A stretch of 53,751 nucleotides of DNA from positions 1 through 53,751 of the forward strand of contig NZ_WEHZ01000032.1 in assembly GCF_012641745.1 (NCBI RefSeq). The letters run 5' to 3'. The notes beneath the pieces are model-generated. The model did no database searches and was not told the DNA's origin. It worked only from the letters and a program-made list of their open reading frames with translations. Shown piece after piece: positions 8,437-16,725 of this stretch. Numbering within the stretch: position 1 is the first letter of the stretch; each line of letters starts with the position of its first letter. Position numbers and translations under genes: made by a program. This DNA is from Pseudoalteromonas peptidolytica. GTDB taxonomy: Bacteria; Pseudomonadota; Gammaproteobacteria; Enterobacterales; Alteromonadaceae.

Positions 8437-10275
8437 ATGACAGCCGAAATTCAAGATATTTTTCAGTTTGTACTCAAGCAAGCACCTTTCTCTGAGCTAC
8501 CAGAGTCAGCAGCAAGTTATTTTTCCAAACATATTCAAGTCGTATACCTTAGCAAATCAAATCAACAAGATTGGTTGCAAGACAGCCAGCCTAACCTTTA
8601 CCTGATCCGTTCAGGTATTATTGATCTTATCTCGGCAAAAGATGAAGTCATTGGGCGCATGAGTGAAGGAGATTATTTTGGTTATCCGTCTTTGTTGACT
8701 GGTGATGCAATTCAAAACCATATTGAAGTGCAGAAGGATGGGTTGGTTTACATCTTAAAAGAGCATGATTTTGATTTTTTGCGTCGAGAATATAAGCCTT
8801 TCGAGCAGTATTTTGTTAGAGCTCACGCAAATCGCCTATTGGCATCACGTTATAAGCAACAAAGTGAAACTTGGTCTGAACGCAAGATCTCAGAGTTAAT
8901 GACCAAAGAGGCTGTGACGATAACACCCGATGCAAGTATCCGTGATGCGGCAAGGTTAATAAGTGAGCATCGAGTTTCCTCGATCATGATCACTGAACAT
9001 GATCGTCTAGTGGGGGTTGTTACTGATAGAGATCTGCGAAACCGTGTCTTAGCGCAGGACCGAGATCCCTGTGCATCACTTGCAGAGATCATGACAAAAA
9101 AACCAAAACATATTTTTGAAAACAACCGAGTCTTTTCAGCGCTACATTTGATGTTAAAACACAACATCCATCATTTACCTGTATTAAATGAAGCATATAA
9201 GCCGTTAGGCATGCTAACGAGTACAGATCTATTAAGACAACAAAAAAGTGATCCAGTACAGTTGATCGGGCGGATCTACAAAGCGCAGAATCTTTTAAGC
9301 ATCAAGAACTATGCTCAAGAGATCCCGGATCTATTACGACAATTCTCATATCATATTGAAGACATTTCATTGATAGGGAAGTTATTGAGTGGTCTTACTG
9401 ATGCTCTGACTTCAAGGCTTATTTATTTATATCAACAACAACACGGTGCGGCACCATGCCGCTTTGCTTGGATCTGTTTTGGTTCTCAAGCAAGAGAGGA
9501 GCAGACTCTTCATTCGGATCAAGATAACGGCTTGTTGCTACCGGATAATATTGATGAATCAGCACGCGAGTATTTTGCAAAGCTTGGTGCTTTTGTCTGT
9601 GAGCAGCTTAATGAATGTGGGATCCGCTCTTGTCCGGGGAATATCATGGCCAGTAACTCGGAGTGTCGTGGTACGGTTGCTCAGTGGAGCGAGCGATTTA
9701 GTCGCTGGATCTTATCACCGACACCCAAAGCAATGCTTAATTGCAAAATTTACTTTGATATGCGCTTCATTGATGGAGCGAGCGACCTATATGCCGCACT
9801 AAGTCAATCTTTGGCTAACATTAGCAAAAATGAGCTTTTTTATGCGGCAATGGCAACAGACATTAATGCGAACTCAGTACCTATTGGTATTTTTCAGCAA
9901 TTTAAGTTGGAAAAAGATAAGGGTAAACATAAATACCTTGATTTGAAAAAGCGGGGAGTAGCAATTATTAATGATGTTGTACGCCTCTATGCTTTAAAAG
10001 CTGGGGTGGCTAGAGCCAATACTTTAGAGCGGCTTGAGGCACTGAATAAAGGTGCGCTATTAGCCAAATCAGATATTAATAATTTGAAGGATTGCTGGCG
10101 TTTTTTAACTCAACTGAGACTGAAAACTCAAATCAACCGCGAGGGGTTGCCTGGAAATTGTATTAACCCTGAAAGCTTGTCTTCGCTTGAAAAGCATCAG
10201 CTCAAAGAAGCATTCTATCTAGTAAAACAAGCTCAACAGGCCAGTGCGTTTAAATTTGCAAGAGGAAGCTTATAA
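8437..10275 (+). CDS. cNMP-binding / CBS / DUF294 nucleotidyltransferase-like protein
   Basis: A 612-residue cytoplasmic protein with a cyclic-nucleotide-binding-like domain (about 20-135), two CBS repeats (150-205 and 213-270), a DUF294 nucleotidyltransferase-like domain with GSQAREEQTLHSDQDNG at 349-365 (Asp361 and Asp363 as likely metal ligands), and a DUF294 C-terminal helical domain (about 460-605). AAGGA precedes the start. Genes of this architecture commonly sit beside acetate-type symporters, with a DnaQ-like exonuclease next to them, as here. The activity has not, to my knowledge, been settled; a nucleotide-responsive regulator of the transporter locus is an inference. Confidence 0.88.
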   Translation: MTAEIQDIFQFVLKQAPFSELPESAASYFSKHIQVVYLSKSNQQDWLQDSQPNLYLIRSGIIDLISAKDEVIGRMSEGDYFGYPSLLTGDAIQNHIEVQKDGLVYILKEHDFDFLRREYKPFEQYFVRAHANRLLASRYKQQSETWSERKISELMTKEAVTITPDASIRDAARLISEHRVSSIMITEHDRLVGVVTDRDLRNRVLAQDRDPCASLAEIMTKKPKHIFENNRVFSALHLMLKHNIHHLPVLNEAYKPLGMLTSTDLLRQQKSDPVQLIGRIYKAQNLLSIKNYAQEIPDLLRQFSYHIEDISLIGKLLSGLTDALTSRLIYLYQQQHGAAPCRFAWICFGSQAREEQTLHSDQDNGLLLPDNIDESAREYFAKLGAFVCEQLNECGIRSCPGNIMASNSECRGTVAQWSERFSRWILSPTPKAMLNCKIYFDMRFIDGASDLYAALSQSLANISKNELFYAAMATDINANSVPIGIFQQFKLEKDKGKHKYLDLKKRGVAIINDVVRLYALKAGVARANTLERLEALNKGALLAKSDINNLKDCWRFLTQLRLKTQINREGLPGNCINPESLSSLEKHQLKEAFYLVKQAQQASAFKFARGSL

Positions 10276-10278
10276 GCG

Positions 10279-10896
10279 ATGGAGTGGCTTTCTCGTTCTC
10301 TCGCCAAATGGCGTTACAAGCATTTATTATTTTCACAAGCTGAGTTGGTGGTGCTGGATCTGGAGCTTACTGGGTTGGATCCAAAACAGCATGAAATTGT
10401 ATCAGCGGGTTGGCTACCCATTAAAAATATGCGGATCGAAGTGAAAGACGCTCAGCATTACCTTAATAAAGAAGTGCAATCACTTGAGCAAAGCCCTGTA
10501 TATCATGGTATAGATAGCGCACAGCTGGCGTCTGGGTATTCGTTAAAAACACTGTTGCTCGCACTACAACAAGCGATTCATGGCAACGTTTTAGTTGGTC
10601 ACAATGTGCAAATGGATTGGGCTTTTTTGAAAACCGCTTTTCAGCAGTTTAATTTGAATGTCAAACCGGCTTTGATGCTAGATACAATGCAAATTGATAA
10701 ACGCCGGGTGTTAAAGCAGGGGTATCCGTTAGCGCAAGACGCATTAACACTCAATGCTTGTCGAATGCGCTATGGGCTACCACTACATCAACTTCACGAT
10801 GCCTTGGGAGATGCACTTGCCACAGCGGAGCTACTACTCGCACAATCTCAAGCGATATGCCTCGGTGGCAAATGCAAAATAGCGGATTTAACTTGA
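10279..10896 (+). CDS. DEDDh 3'-5' exonuclease (DnaQ/PolC-epsilon-like)
   Basis: A 205-residue protein with complete exonuclease motifs: Exo I VVLDLELTGLD with Asp27 and Glu29, Exo II GHNVQMDWAFL with Asp113, and Exo III LHDALGDA with His173 and Asp178. It lacks the other parts of DNA polymerase III epsilon, so it is a stand-alone family member. It starts three bases after the DUF294 gene, with AGGAAG upstream inside that gene, so the two form an operon. The substrate is not evident. The conserved pairing with a symporter and a DUF294 protein suggests a role in nucleotide turnover or signalling rather than replication, which is inference. Confidence 0.88.
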   Translation: MEWLSRSLAKWRYKHLLFSQAELVVLDLELTGLDPKQHEIVSAGWLPIKNMRIEVKDAQHYLNKEVQSLEQSPVYHGIDSAQLASGYSLKTLLLALQQAIHGNVLVGHNVQMDWAFLKTAFQQFNLNVKPALMLDTMQIDKRRVLKQGYPLAQDALTLNACRMRYGLPLHQLHDALGDALATAELLLAQSQAICLGGKCKIADLT

Positions 10897-11066
10897 ATAG
10901 GTAAATTCGCTGGTTCCTAAAATAATGCTTTATGAACGCCTTGGGTTCTTTTTGAGAAGGAAAAAATTGATTAAGCCTCTTACACATTTATCCTAGGTCG
11001 ATTACAATAGCGCCATCAAAACGAAGGGTAGCTTTCGTACTTGCGACTTAATGGATTTTCAATTTA

Positions 11067-12077
11067 ATGACAATCAAGCTTGCAATAAACGGCTTTGGGA
11101 GAATAGGGCGTAATATCGTCAGGGCGCTCTACGAATCCGGTCGTGATCAACAAATAAAAATTGTAGCCATCAATGAACTCGCGGATCCGCAAGGGATCGC
11201 ACATCTACTTAAATATGATACGTCACACGGGCGTTTTGGTTTTCCCGTTTCCTTGACAGAGTCTTTCTTAGAAGTAGCAGGCGATAAGATCCAGCTATTC
11301 TCCGAACCAGATCCTAGCCACCTACCGTGGCGTGCACTCGATGTTGATGTAGTATTAGATTGCACTGGTGTGTATCACTCTCGCCAACATGCACTAGCGC
11401 ATATTCAAGCTGGTGCAAAAAAAGTGCTCTTTTCACATCCGGCGGATGCAGATGTTGACGCGACCGTTATCTTTGGGATTAATGAAGACGTACTGACCCC
11501 TCAACATACGATAGTGTCAAACGGTTCTTGCACAACAAACTGTATTGTCCCTGTGATAAAAGTGTTAGACGATAACTTTGGGATTGAGTCAGGTGCGATC
11601 ACCACCATTCATGCTTCGATGCACGACCAGCAAGTGATTGATGCTTATCATAGTGATTTACGCCGCACACGCGCGGCAAGTCAATCCATCATTCCTGTTG
11701 ATACCAAACTAGCTCGTGGTATTGAGCGAATTTTACCGCAATTTCAAGGCCGCTTTGAAGCAATCGCTGTACGTGTACCTACCATCAATGTGACCGCAAT
11801 GGACTTAAGTGTAACCCTTAACCAAGATGCGACTATTGATGCCGTAAACTCAGTCTTGCAGGACGCTGCCAGTGGCCGGTTAGAGGGGATATTAAGCTAT
11901 ACCGAAGAGCCACTTGTATCAGTCGACTTTAATCATGATGCACATTCTTGCATTATCGATGGCACCCAGACCCGTGTAAGCCATAAACGCTTGGTTAAAT
12001 TATTAGTATGGTGTGATAACGAGTGGGGCTTTGCTAACCGCATGTTAGACACGGCTGGCGAGATGATGAGAAGCTAA
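11067..12077 (+). CDS. epd: Erythrose-4-phosphate dehydrogenase Epd (GAPDH family)
   Basis: Oxidises erythrose 4-phosphate to 4-phosphoerythronate, the first step of DXP-dependent pyridoxal phosphate synthesis. The 336-residue protein has the NAD-binding NGFGRIGRN (8-16), catalytic Cys155 in SNGSCTTNC and His182 in TTIHASMHD. ASMHDQQVIDAYH and DLRRTRAASQSIIPVDTKLA read like Epd rather than glycolytic GapA, and the epd-pgk-fba order supports this. A plausible -10 (TACAAT, 11003-11008) lies upstream; the -35 is weak. A GAPDH side activity cannot be excluded from sequence. Confidence 0.92.
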   Translation: MTIKLAINGFGRIGRNIVRALYESGRDQQIKIVAINELADPQGIAHLLKYDTSHGRFGFPVSLTESFLEVAGDKIQLFSEPDPSHLPWRALDVDVVLDCTGVYHSRQHALAHIQAGAKKVLFSHPADADVDATVIFGINEDVLTPQHTIVSNGSCTTNCIVPVIKVLDDNFGIESGAITTIHASMHDQQVIDAYHSDLRRTRAASQSIIPVDTKLARGIERILPQFQGRFEAIAVRVPTINVTAMDLSVTLNQDATIDAVNSVLQDAASGRLEGILSYTEEPLVSVDFNHDAHSCIIDGTQTRVSHKRLVKLLVWCDNEWGFANRMLDTAGEMMRS

Positions 12078-12208
12078 TAATTTTAGAAATACGCTGTTAT
12101 AATCAAAGCTGCTGCATAAAATTAAAACAAAAATTCAAATTTAGGTGATTAGAGTAACTTCAGTCGCCTTGTAGACAATAAAAGTATCGTTCTTAAAGGA
12201 GATGTCCA

Positions 12209-13387
12209 ATGTCAGTCATTAAGATGGCGGATTTAGATTTAAACGGCAAGCGTGTATTGATCCGCGAAGACCTAAATGTGCCAATTAAAGATGGCAAAGT
12301 TGCGTCAGATGCACGTATTCGTGCAGCATTACCAACTATCAAACTAGCACTTGAAAAAGGTGCCAAAGTAATGGTTATGTCTCATCTTGGTCGTCCAACT
12401 GAGGGTGAGTTCGATGCGCAATACTCTATGCAGCCTGTAGTGGACTATCTTAATGATGCTCTGTCTCAAGAAGTCCGTTTGGTGACGGACTATCTTGACG
12501 GGGTTGACGTCAGCGACAATGAAGTAATCGTATTTGAAAACGTACGCTTTAACGTGGGTGAAAAGAAAGATGATGAAACCCTTGCAAAGAGGTTAGCTGC
12601 CCTTTGTGATGTTTATGTAATGGATGCCTTTGGTACTGCACATCGTGCTCAAGCGTCGACACATGGTGTAGGCCTCTATGCTGAAGTGGCTTGTGCAGGT
12701 CCATTGCTTGCCGCCGAGCTTGAAGCGCTTGGTAAAGCGCTAGATAATCCAGCTCGTCCTTTGGTTGCTATTGTTGGTGGCTCAAAGGTATCAACAAAAC
12801 TCACCGTACTAGATTCGCTATCTAAAGTTGTTGACCAACTCGTTACCGGTGGCGGTATTGCCAATACTTTTATTGCAGCAGCAGGTAACCCCGTTGGTAA
12901 GTCATTGTACGAAGCTGATTTGATACCAGAAGCGAATAAACTTGTCGCCGCTGCGAGAGCAAATGATGGTGATATTCCAGTTCCGACTGATGTGGTTGTA
13001 GGTAATGAGTTTTCAGAATCTGCGGTTGCAACTATTAAGGATGCGAGCGAAGTTTCAGACGAAGACATGATCTTCGATATAGGTCCTGACACCGCAACGC
13101 AGCTCGCTGAAATCATTGCAAGCGCTGGCACTGTTGTATGGAATGGTCCTGTGGGCGTGTTCGAATTTGATCAATTTGGCAATGGCACTGAAGCAATTGC
13201 CAATGCAATTGCTAAATCGTCAGCATTTTCAATTGCTGGTGGCGGTGATACGTTGGCCGCGATTGACAAATATGGTGTTGAGCAAGATATCTCTTATATC
13301 TCAACAGGTGGTGGTGCTTTCCTTGAATTTCTTGAAGGTAAAACCCTACCAGCAGTTGCTATGCTTGAACAGCGAGCTAAAGACTAA
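12209..13387 (+). CDS. pgk: Phosphoglycerate kinase
   Basis: Transfers phosphate between 1,3-bisphosphoglycerate and ADP in glycolysis and gluconeogenesis. The 392-residue protein starts MSVIKMADLDLNGKRVLIRE and contains the family motifs RxDLNVP (residues about 19-25), MSHLGRP (61-67), ENVRF, GGSKVSTK and GGGDT near the C-terminus. A strong AAAGGAGAT site precedes the ATG. The 131-bp gap after epd holds TATAAT at 12098-12103, a possible extra promoter. A terminator follows at 13396-13420, before fba. Confidence 0.97.
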   Translation: MSVIKMADLDLNGKRVLIREDLNVPIKDGKVASDARIRAALPTIKLALEKGAKVMVMSHLGRPTEGEFDAQYSMQPVVDYLNDALSQEVRLVTDYLDGVDVSDNEVIVFENVRFNVGEKKDDETLAKRLAALCDVYVMDAFGTAHRAQASTHGVGLYAEVACAGPLLAAELEALGKALDNPARPLVAIVGGSKVSTKLTVLDSLSKVVDQLVTGGGIANTFIAAAGNPVGKSLYEADLIPEANKLVAAARANDGDIPVPTDVVVGNEFSESAVATIKDASEVSDEDMIFDIGPDTATQLAEIIASAGTVVWNGPVGVFEFDQFGNGTEAIANAIAKSSAFSIAGGGDTLAAIDKYGVEQDISYISTGGGAFLEFLEGKTLPAVAMLEQRAKD

Positions 13388-13395
13388 AGTTGATT

Positions 13396-13420
13396 GAGGC
13401 AGCTTCGCGCTGCCTCTTTT
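13396..13420 (+). terminator. Intrinsic terminator after pgk
   Basis: A GAGGCAGC/GCTGCCTC stem with a TTCGC loop is followed by TTTT. It lies nine bases after the pgk stop and partly or wholly uncouples pgk from fba. Confidence 0.88.
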
Positions 13421-13428
13421 ACTACCTA

Positions 13429-13565
13429 GCAATCATCACTCTCTCACTTATTTGATGATTGCTTGGCGACGCTCAATGGCGTCAGGTTAACCTCGATGAG
13501 GGTTAATCACACCAGCACGGCTGGTGTATATATATTATCCGTTCAAACCGATAGCGGTGGCTATC
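13429..13565 (+). promoter_or_regulatory. Structured leader of fba: five consecutive inverted repeats
   Basis: Five inverted repeats lie in tandem between the pgk terminator and fba: GCAATCATCA/TGATGATTGC (13429-13462, perfect 10 bp), GACGC/GCGTC (13468-13483), TTAACC/GGTTAA (13487-13506), ACACCAGC/GCTGGTGT (13509-13527, perfect 8 bp with a 3-base loop) and GATAGC/GCTATC (13550-13565, perfect 6 bp with a 4-base loop). The last ends about six bases before the TTGGAG ribosome-binding site. An AT-rich TATATATATTAT at 13526-13537 could contain a -10. I do not recognise a known riboswitch class. A regulatory RNA leader is an inference. Confidence 0.55.
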
Positions 13566-13585
13566 AACAATTGGAGAAAAGCAAT

Positions 13586-14650
13586 ATGGCTTTAATCAGT
13601 ATGCGTCAACTTCTCGATCATGCAGCTGAGCATGGTTATGGCGTTCCTGCATTTAACGTGAATAACCAAGAGCAAATGCGTGCGATCATGGAAGCTGCGG
13701 ACAAGACTAACAGTCCGGTTATCGTACAAGGTTCTGCTGGCGCGCGTAAATATGCTGGTGCACCGTTTATCCGCCACATGATTTTAGCAGCGGTTGAAGA
13801 ATGGCCTCATATTCCAGTTGTAATGCACCAAGATCACGGTACTTCGCCTGCGGTATGTCAACGCTCAATTCAACTTGGTTTTTCATCAGTGATGATGGAT
13901 GGTTCATTGCTAGAAGATGGTAAAACACCGTCGAGCTATGAGTACAATGTCGATGTAACACGCCGTACAGTTGAAATGGCTCATGCTTGTGGTGTGTCAG
14001 TAGAGGGAGAGCTAGGTGTACTAGGCTCACTTGAAACTGGTGAAGCAGGTGAAGAGGATGGCATCGGTGCAGAAGGTAAATTAACAGAAGATCAGCTACT
14101 TACTGATCCAGAAGAAGCGGCAGACTTTGTCAAGAAAACCAATGTAGATGCGCTTGCTATCGCATGTGGTACATCACATGGTGCTTATAAATTTACTCGT
14201 CCACCAACGGGTGATATTTTAGCGATTAACCGCATCAAAGAAATCCACGCACGTATTCCTGATACACACCTAGTAATGCACGGCTCTTCATCTGTGCCAC
14301 AAGACTGGTTGGCTGTTATTAATGAGTTTGGCGGTGAAATTCCTGAGACTTACGGTGTGCCGGTAGAGCAGATTGTAGAAGGGATTAAGTATGGTGTTCG
14401 CAAGGTCAACATAGACACAGATCTGCGTCTTGCATCAACCGGTGCAATCCGTCGCCACTTAGCACAAAACCCTAGCAATTTTGATCCACGCAAATTCTTA
14501 GCCGAGGCGACCAAAGCGATGACTGAGATCTGTGTTGCTCGTTATGAAGCGTTCGGTACGGCAGGTCAAGCAGCGAAGATTAAGCCAATTTCACTTGATG
14601 ATATGCACCTGAAATATTTAACAGGTGAATTAGCTCCAAAAGTAAAGTGA
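13586..14650 (+). CDS. fba: Fructose-bisphosphate aldolase, class II (Calvin-cycle subtype)
   Basis: Zinc-dependent aldol cleavage and condensation of fructose 1,6-bisphosphate. The start at 13586 (MALISMRQLLDHAAEHGYGV) is preceded by TTGGAGA and gives 354 residues; the longer frame to 13463 would translate through the hairpin leader and has no family-like sequence. HQDHG at 81-85 supplies catalytic Asp83 and zinc ligand His84. ACGTSHGAYK and MHGSSS carry further zinc and phosphate-binding residues. Sequence style is the type B (CbbA-like) class II enzyme, rather than the E. coli FbaA type. It follows pgk and has its own terminator. Confidence 0.96.
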   Translation: MALISMRQLLDHAAEHGYGVPAFNVNNQEQMRAIMEAADKTNSPVIVQGSAGARKYAGAPFIRHMILAAVEEWPHIPVVMHQDHGTSPAVCQRSIQLGFSSVMMDGSLLEDGKTPSSYEYNVDVTRRTVEMAHACGVSVEGELGVLGSLETGEAGEEDGIGAEGKLTEDQLLTDPEEAADFVKKTNVDALAIACGTSHGAYKFTRPPTGDILAINRIKEIHARIPDTHLVMHGSSSVPQDWLAVINEFGGEIPETYGVPVEQIVEGIKYGVRKVNIDTDLRLASTGAIRRHLAQNPSNFDPRKFLAEATKAMTEICVARYEAFGTAGQAAKIKPISLDDMHLKYLTGELAPKVK

Positions 14651-14704
14651 TCACAGTACAAGCATAGCTCCGCTTAGACTAGAGCTTCGCTGTCAAAGTA
14701 ATCC

Positions 14705-14732
14705 AAAAGCCCCTAGAGTTAGGGGCTTTTTT
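14705..14732 (+). terminator. Intrinsic terminator after fba
   Basis: AAAAGCCCCTA pairs with TAGGGGCTTTT over a GAGT loop, followed by further T and flanked by an outer ATCC/GGAT pair. Strong Rho-independent terminator. Confidence 0.92.
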
Positions 14733-15462
14733 GGATCAAAAAATCGATCTTGTACACTTTTTATAATAGGTAACTTAATTCAGTCTGTTTACTTTTTGTG
14801 ATATTAAGTGAGGAAGTTTTTTGTAGATCGATCGGGTTAAGTTGGGATCAGATCTTTACTAACTAACCAGTCTCTAGCATAACACACTGGGTGTTTTAGC
14901 CGATATGATCGACGCTTGGGGTAGTGTAGATGTAACTAGTAGTACTAGAATTGCGGTGTCAATTCGCCTTATGTACAGCTCTTCATGATCAGTGTTAGGG
15001 GAAAGCTATCTTTAAAAGGTATTGTATGGTTGTGACATTAAATTTATATTAGCAATAAAAACAATATCTTACTTTTTTCTCCCGCAGCTTTAAAACCAAC
15101 TTACTTCGCGCTTAATGTTCACTTCAGCCGGGATCATTTTTATACCAAGTAAGTCGTCTAACGTGCTGAGATCAATCAATGATGAGATCCTGGATCATTT
15201 TTATACTAAGTGAATGTGCGTAAAAGTCAGTTTTAGTTAGTATGAGCGCGATCCCGGCAGTGATCACTTAGTAAAAAAATGATCTTGAGCGTAAAATTCG
15301 AAGCAGTTAATAAAATAACGATCCTACATTTTGCTTTCTTGATCTGTGGCTAAAAGAGTCTAACTTTAAAAATATGAGATCAGGACGTGATGAGTTGACT
15401 CTCGCCGCTTGCTTTCTAAACCTTGTTGTACTGCGCCCAACTAATCCCCAAGGTGATCAATT
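14733..15462. other. GATC-rich non-coding spacer upstream of the porin gene
   Basis: The 730-bp spacer has no credible ORF. By eye it holds about 19 GATC sites, roughly seven times random expectation. At 15127-15284 there is a repeat structure described separately. AAGGTG at 15450-15455 is the ribosome-binding site of the porin. No RNA gene recognised. Confidence 0.6.
15127..15284. repeat. Short inverted-repeat element with GATCATTTTTATAC motifs
   Basis: GCCGGGATC at 15127-15135 is mirrored by GATCCCGGC at 15250-15258. Inside and beside it are GATCATTTTTATACCAAGT (15132-15150), GATCATTTTTATACTAAGTG (15193-15212) and, inverted, GATCACTTAGTAAAAAAATG (15262-15281). This resembles a small MITE or REP-type element without coding capacity. 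Identity with any named family is unknown. Confidence 0.5.
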
Positions 15463-16416
15463 ATGAAAACGAAATACCTCTATGCAATCTTGCTTTGTGG
15501 CAGCTTCGTCAGTATGTATGGCTATGCTAATGACGTCGTGTCTGTATATGGCCGAGCACATGTTGGCATACAAAATACTGACAAAGATGGAGATAGTGAC
15601 ACATCGATTGAAAGTTATAACTCAAGAATGGGGCTCAAAGGATCGACACAGATCAACGAAGGTATTGATGTTTTTTATAAATACGAATTTCAAGTTGAGA
15701 TCGCAGATCAAGATAAAGATGGTAAGTCTGGAGATAACCTGACGGCAAGATCTCAGTATTTGGGGATCCGAGGTAAATATGGCCAGTTGTTAATCGGCCG
15801 CGATGACACGGCAATGAAGAAGTCCCAAGGCAAAGTTGATTTAATGAATGACTTTTCTGGTGATATTAATTCTTTTTTTGTTGGAGAAAACCGACTGGGC
15901 GACACCGTGCAGTATTCAACACCAGCAATAAACCATTTGAAGTTTACTGTGAGTTACATTGCTGAAGAGAACAGCAAGCAAAAAGATGAGGATGGACTGT
16001 CTTTAGCTGCAAGTTATGGTGATAGTAAGCTCAAGAAAACAAGCATATATATTGCTGTTGCTCATGACAATCAGGTCGCTGGACAAGACATAAATCGTGT
16101 TACGGTACAGGGGAAACTGGGGAGCTTTAAAGTAGGGGGAATATACCAACAAAGTGAAGCGATAGACAGTAATGATGAAGTTGATAGCTACATGATAAGT
16201 GCCTCGTATAAAGTGAGTGCTTACACTATACTAGCTCAGTATCAAGACTCTGACGGTGCTAATGGTAAGCTCAAGGATTCAGGAAATGCGACGTCTTTTG
16301 GAATCGAAAGAAGCTTGAGTAAACAAGCACGTATGTATCTTTGGTACTCTAAGTTTTCGCTTGATAATAATGAAGATCACGACGCAATGGCAGTAACATT
16401 ACGTTATGACTTTTAA
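15463..16416 (+). CDS. Outer-membrane porin (general Gram-negative type)
   Basis: A 317-residue protein with a signal peptide (MKTKYLYAILLCGSFVSMYGYA, cleavage probably before NDVVSVYGRAHVG), alternating-hydrophobicity strands, GLKGSTQINEG and GQLLIGRDDTAMKK typical of 16-stranded general porins, and a C-terminal Phe (TLRYDF) required for outer-membrane assembly. It is near the short end for the family. It lies directly upstream of phoBR, which suggests a phosphate-linked role, but I see no convincing Pho box before it. AAGGTG precedes the ATG. Confidence 0.88.
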   Translation: MKTKYLYAILLCGSFVSMYGYANDVVSVYGRAHVGIQNTDKDGDSDTSIESYNSRMGLKGSTQINEGIDVFYKYEFQVEIADQDKDGKSGDNLTARSQYLGIRGKYGQLLIGRDDTAMKKSQGKVDLMNDFSGDINSFFVGENRLGDTVQYSTPAINHLKFTVSYIAEENSKQKDEDGLSLAASYGDSKLKKTSIYIAVAHDNQVAGQDINRVTVQGKLGSFKVGGIYQQSEAIDSNDEVDSYMISASYKVSAYTILAQYQDSDGANGKLKDSGNATSFGIERSLSKQARMYLWYSKFSLDNNEDHDAMAVTLRYDF

Positions 16417-16655
16417 TACTTAGCGAGATATTGTATCGACAGTACTTTTTATGTGTATTTGGTTGACGTTTATTCTATTTTAAATGGCATATGATTAGCG
16501 AAAACAAAATGAATGTACATATTTTAAAAACATAATTATTCTTCAAAAATAAATTTATTATCTTATTTAATAACATGTACTTATGACTTTGAAAATATTC
16601 TTTTTTGCGCTGAAAAAAGAGATTTTTTTGGCTTGTTTTCAGTTTACACGTTACA

Positions 16656-16686
16656 CTTTCATAAAACTGTCATAGTTAGTCATAAT
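16656..16686 (+). promoter_or_regulatory. Pho box and promoter of phoB
   Basis: CTTTCATAAAACTGTCATA (16656-16674) matches the two-half PhoB site CTGTCATA-AAA-CTGTCATA with one clear mismatch. CATAAT at 16681-16686 is a suitable -10. This implies autoregulation of phoBR. The surrounding 309-bp spacer (16417-16725) is AT-rich and otherwise empty. Confidence 0.8.
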
Positions 16687-16725
16687 AATGACATCAACAA
16701 CGTCGGTAACGAGAGAACATTGGGA

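Noticed and set aside
13463..13585. N-terminal extension of fba
   Set aside because: The frame is open but would translate through four hairpins, lacks family similarity, and the ATG at 13586 has TTGGAGA upstream.
16633..16725. N-terminal extension of phoB
   Set aside because: It would translate through the Pho box and its promoter; the ATG at 16726 gives the standard 229-residue protein.
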